Assembly (NCBI RefSeq): GCF_021389975.1
Contig: NZ_CP089981.1
Span: forward strand, 1,382,501-1,446,500
Source of the DNA: Fulvivirga ulvae
GTDB lineage: Bacteria; Bacteroidota; Bacteroidia; Cytophagales; Cyclobacteriaceae
Length of the DNA: 64,000 bases
Direction: 5' to 3'
Under the pieces are notes generated by a model, which had not been told where the DNA came from, did not search any database, and saw nothing but the letters and a program-made list of their open reading frames with translations. A program made the translations under genes and the position numbers. Below, one piece after another: positions 61,201 through 64,000 of the stretch; position 1 is the first letter of the stretch; every line of letters begins with the position of its first letter.

Positions 61201-62382
61201 ATGAAGCTCTTACGATATTTCTTTATTTTGGCTTTCACTCCTTACGGGACCTTTATAAACGCACAAACTACCTTAAACAGCAGCAACCTCGCCCACCAAT
61301 ATAATCCTGATTCTGAAATAGATTTAAAGCACGAAGTTATAACCGACAGTGACTCTACTTTCATCTTCATAGGACTTATAATTAATCAGAGTAAGCCCTT
61401 GTTAAAAGATTATACCTTTGATTTCTTCACCACCACTGCCTATACCGCAGATTTACAGCAAATAGCCACAGACAAAATAGACAGCACTTATATAGGTCAG
61501 ATAAAAAATCAACATACTATCAGGTTTTCCATATCTAATTCAGCACTGCTTAATTTGGGTGCTATCAGGGTACAAAGTAAATTCAGTGGCTTTACTTATT
61601 TCTATGATTTTACTGTCACTGACCACACACTAGCTATATGGAACAGTAATGACAGAATCCAGTTTACTTCATGGGTTGCACCCGGTACTTATCATTTCAA
61701 CAACAGTACCCAGGTATATGGTTACTACTATAACCATATCTTCCCTCCCGCACTCCCTCCTATGCCGATCAGAGAAGAAACTCCTGCCAAAGCCATGCCT
61801 ATTGATTCCTCCTTTGTGGTAGCCAGTGGTCAAAAGTTAACGTTTATTAAACATGGGCTTTTCCTGTTTCAAAAAGACTCGTCTAGTCAGCAGGGTAAAG
61901 GTATAAGGGTCGAAAACAAGTATTACCCCAAGCTGGCGAAGCTTGAGGATCTGGTCGAACCATTAATCTACATTACTACCAAAGAGGAAAATATGCAACT
62001 GCAAAATATCAATGGTGACAAAAAAGCCTTTGATAAGTTTTGGCTGGACCTAACCAAATCACCAGACAGAGCAAAGTCAATAATAAAGAACTATTTTGAC
62101 AGGGTTGAAAGCGCAAATCGCCTGTTCACCTCATATAAAGAAGGTTGGAAAACAGATATGGGCTTGATTTATATTATCTTTGGGCCGCCTGACGAAGTTA
62201 CAAAAAGTAATGGCGAGGAAACCTGGCTCTATCTGGCTTCTCCGGATTTACCCAAATTAAAATTCAACTTCATCAGGACAGCAAGTGTTTTTTCTTCATC
62301 GCACTTTGTATTGGTAAGAGATAAGAGCTATACGAGTTCATGGTACAGGGCGATAGACTTGTGGAGAAAAGGGAGGTTTTAA
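61201..62382 (+). CDS. GWxTD domain-containing secreted protein
   Basis: 393 residues with a signal peptide (MKLLRYFFILAFTPYGTFIN, cut near AQ). The N-terminal two thirds are a beta-rich region without recognised repeats. The C-terminal domain carries GWKTDMGLIYIIFGPPDEVT and EETWLYLAS, the GWxTD signature. The family is widespread in Bacteroidota, and its function is not known to me. It starts 109 bases from the divergent methyltransferase and is followed by rlmB after 16 bases, so the two may share a transcript. Confidence 0.88.
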   Translation: MKLLRYFFILAFTPYGTFINAQTTLNSSNLAHQYNPDSEIDLKHEVITDSDSTFIFIGLIINQSKPLLKDYTFDFFTTTAYTADLQQIATDKIDSTYIGQIKNQHTIRFSISNSALLNLGAIRVQSKFSGFTYFYDFTVTDHTLAIWNSNDRIQFTSWVAPGTYHFNNSTQVYGYYYNHIFPPALPPMPIREETPAKAMPIDSSFVVASGQKLTFIKHGLFLFQKDSSSQQGKGIRVENKYYPKLAKLEDLVEPLIYITTKEENMQLQNINGDKKAFDKFWLDLTKSPDRAKSIIKNYFDRVESANRLFTSYKEGWKTDMGLIYIIFGPPDEVTKSNGEETWLYLASPDLPKLKFNFIRTASVFSSSHFVLVRDKSYTSSWYRAIDLWRKGRF

Positions 62383-62398
62383 GTCTAAAAAAATTACA

Positions 62399-63139
62399 TT
62401 GAAAGAGAATCAGAAGGATTTAATATTTGGAATAAGGGCCATCATTGAAAGCATCAATTCAGGCAAAGAAATCGATAAGCTACTCATTCAAAAAGAGTTA
62501 AACAATGACCTCATAAAGGAGTTGCTTAAAGTAGCCAGGGATCATAATGTACCCATTTCGCAGGTGCCTATTGAAAAGCTCAATCGCCTGACCAGAAAAA
62601 ACCACCAGGGTGCAATCGCATTCATTTCTGCTGTTAGGTATGCATCCCTGGACAATATCATTGATCAGGCTTATCAGGAGGGCCGTGAGCCTTTCTTTAT
62701 CATATTGGACAGGGTAACCGATGTCCGGAACTTTGGAGCCATAGCCCGTACGGCAGAGTGTGCAGGACTGGACGGCATTATTATTCCCAGCAGGGGCAGT
62801 GCGGCCATTAACAGTGATGCGATGAAAACTTCTGCAGGAGCTCTAAATTATATTCCGGTATGCCGGGTAGACAACCTCAAAAACACCATAACCTTTCTCA
62901 AAGAAAGTGGAATTCAGATCATAGCCTGTACTGAGAAAACAGATACATCAGTCTATGACATCAACTTTAAACAGCCGGTGGCCATACTACTTGGCTCCGA
63001 AGAAGATGGTATCTCTCCGGAGTATCTCAAACTGACCGACTTGCGCGGACGTATCCCTATGAAAGGTAAAATTGACAGCCTTAATGTTTCGGTATCTGCT
63101 GCCATAACCATTTATGAAGCCATAAGGCAGAGGTTTTAA
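62399..63139 (+). CDS. rlmB: 23S rRNA (guanosine-2'-O)-methyltransferase RlmB
   Basis: 246 residues from a TTG at 62399; no ATG upstream is in frame before a stop, and the next would remove the substrate-binding domain. The N-terminal SpoU_sub_bind domain (about 8-80, with FGIRAIIESINSGKEI) is followed by a SPOUT domain: RNFGAIARTAECAGLDGII, NSDAMKTSAGAL, ILLGSEEDGIS, and SLNVSVSAAITIYE in the trefoil knot. It methylates G2251 of 23S rRNA in E. coli; another rRNA or tRNA target within this family is possible. Confidence 0.93.
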   Translation: MKENQKDLIFGIRAIIESINSGKEIDKLLIQKELNNDLIKELLKVARDHNVPISQVPIEKLNRLTRKNHQGAIAFISAVRYASLDNIIDQAYQEGREPFFIILDRVTDVRNFGAIARTAECAGLDGIIIPSRGSAAINSDAMKTSAGALNYIPVCRVDNLKNTITFLKESGIQIIACTEKTDTSVYDINFKQPVAILLGSEEDGISPEYLKLTDLRGRIPMKGKIDSLNVSVSAAITIYEAIRQRF

Positions 63140-63160
63140 AGCCCTCTGCTACTTCTCCGC

Positions 63161-64000
63161 TTACAAAAATTCTTTGCCCTTTTTATCTCTCACATCAGCT
63201 ACAAAGTCTCTGAACTTTGCTTCTTCATCTTTTTTGCAGATCAGGGTAACATTTCCGCACTCAGCAACCAGGTAACCCTCCAGTCCCTGAACAATGATGA
63301 GTTTATCTTTTGGCCCATGGATCATACTGTTTTTGGTATCGTAAGTTATGGCATTCCCCTGGATCACATTACAATCTCCATTTTTCTCCGAGAGTTCATG
63401 AAGTGAGTTCCATGAGCCAAGGTCTGACCAGCCAAAATCGCCAAGCACGACATATACATTATCTGCCTTCTCCATTACTCCATAGTCAATTGAGATATTC
63501 CCACACTGAGAGTACGCATCATCCACGGCACGCGGCTCCCTCTCACTATACAGCGCTTTCTGAATATCAGCAAAGGTCTCAGCTATCTCAGGCAGGCACT
63601 CTTCAAAAGCACGGATGATTGCCTGGACTCCCCACACAAAAATGCCGGAATTCCATACAAAATCACCACTCTCCAAGAATTTCTGAGCAAGATCTCTCTC
63701 CGGTTTCTCTGTGAAAGTCTTGACCCGGTTAACTTTTTCTTTAGACTCCAAAAACTGAATGTAGCCATAGCCAGTCTCAGGTCTGTTGGGCTTTAATCCT
63801 ATAGTCAGCAACTTATTTTGTCCGCTGGCAGCCGCTATGGCTGTCTTTAAGACGTTATAAAATTTATCCTCATGAAAAATAATATGGTCAGATGGCGCTA
63901 CAGTTATAATTGCCTCAGGGTTCTTTTTCGCTATTTTATATGAGGCATAAGCAATACAAGGCGCTGTATTTCTCCTCAGAGGCTCTTTAAGTATCTGATG
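63161..64000 (-). CDS. Mannose-1-phosphate guanylyltransferase (N-terminus beyond window)
   Basis: 279 residues are visible, open to the window end; the N-terminal nucleotide loop (GGxGxRLWP) is outside. Seen are EPLRRNTAPCIAYASYK, VAPSDHIIFHEDKFY, GLKPNRPETGYGYIQF, VKTFTEKPERD and NSGIFVWGVQAI, all typical of ManC/GMP. The product ends near KKGKEFL without the C-terminal phosphomannose isomerase domain, so it is the single-function short form. It makes GDP-mannose for surface glycans and protein glycosylation. It converges on rlmB with 21 bases between. Confidence 0.92.
   Translation of the reverse strand, partial: HQILKEPLRRNTAPCIAYASYKIAKKNPEAIITVAPSDHIIFHEDKFYNVLKTAIAAASGQNKLLTIGLKPNRPETGYGYIQFLESKEKVNRVKTFTEKPERDLAQKFLESGDFVWNSGIFVWGVQAIIRAFEECLPEIAETFADIQKALYSEREPRAVDDAYSQCGNISIDYGVMEKADNVYVVLGDFGWSDLGSWNSLHELSEKNGDCNVIQGNAITYDTKNSMIHGPKDKLIIVQGLEGYLVAECGNVTLICKKDEEAKFRDFVADVRDKKGKEFL

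Overview
The window reads as a chromosome segment of a Bacteroidota bacterium, most likely of the order Cytophagales. The support is: promoters of the TTTG-N19/20-TAnnTTTG type found only in this phylum; A-rich translation starts with little Shine-Dalgarno; the DUF3467 gene directly behind rpoC; a secreted PKD protein ending in a type IX secretion (T9SS) sorting tail; GWxTD and DUF2723 proteins; and no transposons, prophage or CRISPR. The genus cannot be fixed from the sequence alone.

Layout. 1-7.1 kb: a very long soluble chemoreceptor-like protein with 12 exact-length 92-residue HAMP repeat units (minus strand, C-terminus beyond the window). Opposite to it lies a hybrid histidine kinase followed by a single-domain Hpt protein. 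7.2-24.4 kb (all minus): the translation and transcription core, in transcription order tRNA-Tyr, tRNA-Gly, a degenerate tRNA-Thr-like remnant, tRNA-Thr, tuf, tRNA-Trp, secE, nusG, rplK, rplA, rplJ, rplL, rpoB, rpoC, DUF3467, then rpsL, rpsG, fusA, rpsJ. Terminators and phylum-type promoters divide it into units. 24.5-37.5 kb: housekeeping genes (dciA-like, recF, pyruvate dehydrogenase E1 alpha, a TPR protein, ribH, monomeric isocitrate dehydrogenase, a CAP protein, the Ktr potassium system, panB, a PAS histidine kinase, a PyrR-like phosphoribosyltransferase and an Lrp regulator).

37.7-56.2 kb (minus): a secreted PKD/T9SS protein and, upstream of it, a tightly packed surface-polysaccharide operon. 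The operon holds a TPR protein, a possible polymerase, a Wzx flippase, a PAPS-type sulfotransferase, RfbF and RfbG (CDP-glucose to CDP-4-keto-6-deoxyglucose), a sugar C-methyltransferase, a short-chain reductase/epimerase, an FkbM methyltransferase and five glycosyltransferases. Many junctions are ATGA overlaps or gaps of a few bases. The gene set predicts a sulfated glycan carrying a CDP-derived branched (C-methyl) 6-deoxysugar. 56.3-64 kb: a Yip1-like membrane protein, a large DUF2723 glycosyltransferase-like protein, a methyltransferase, a GWxTD protein, the 23S rRNA methyltransferase RlmB, and the 3' part of a mannose-1-phosphate guanylyltransferase cut by the window end.

No stretch longer than about 300 bases lacks a gene. 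The less ordinary items are the 24-module poly-HAMP receptor, the branched-deoxysugar/sulfation operon, the S10 gene cut off from the rest of its usual ribosomal cluster, the tRNA-Thr remnant, and hairpins at the rplL-rpoB and rpoB-rpoC junctions.
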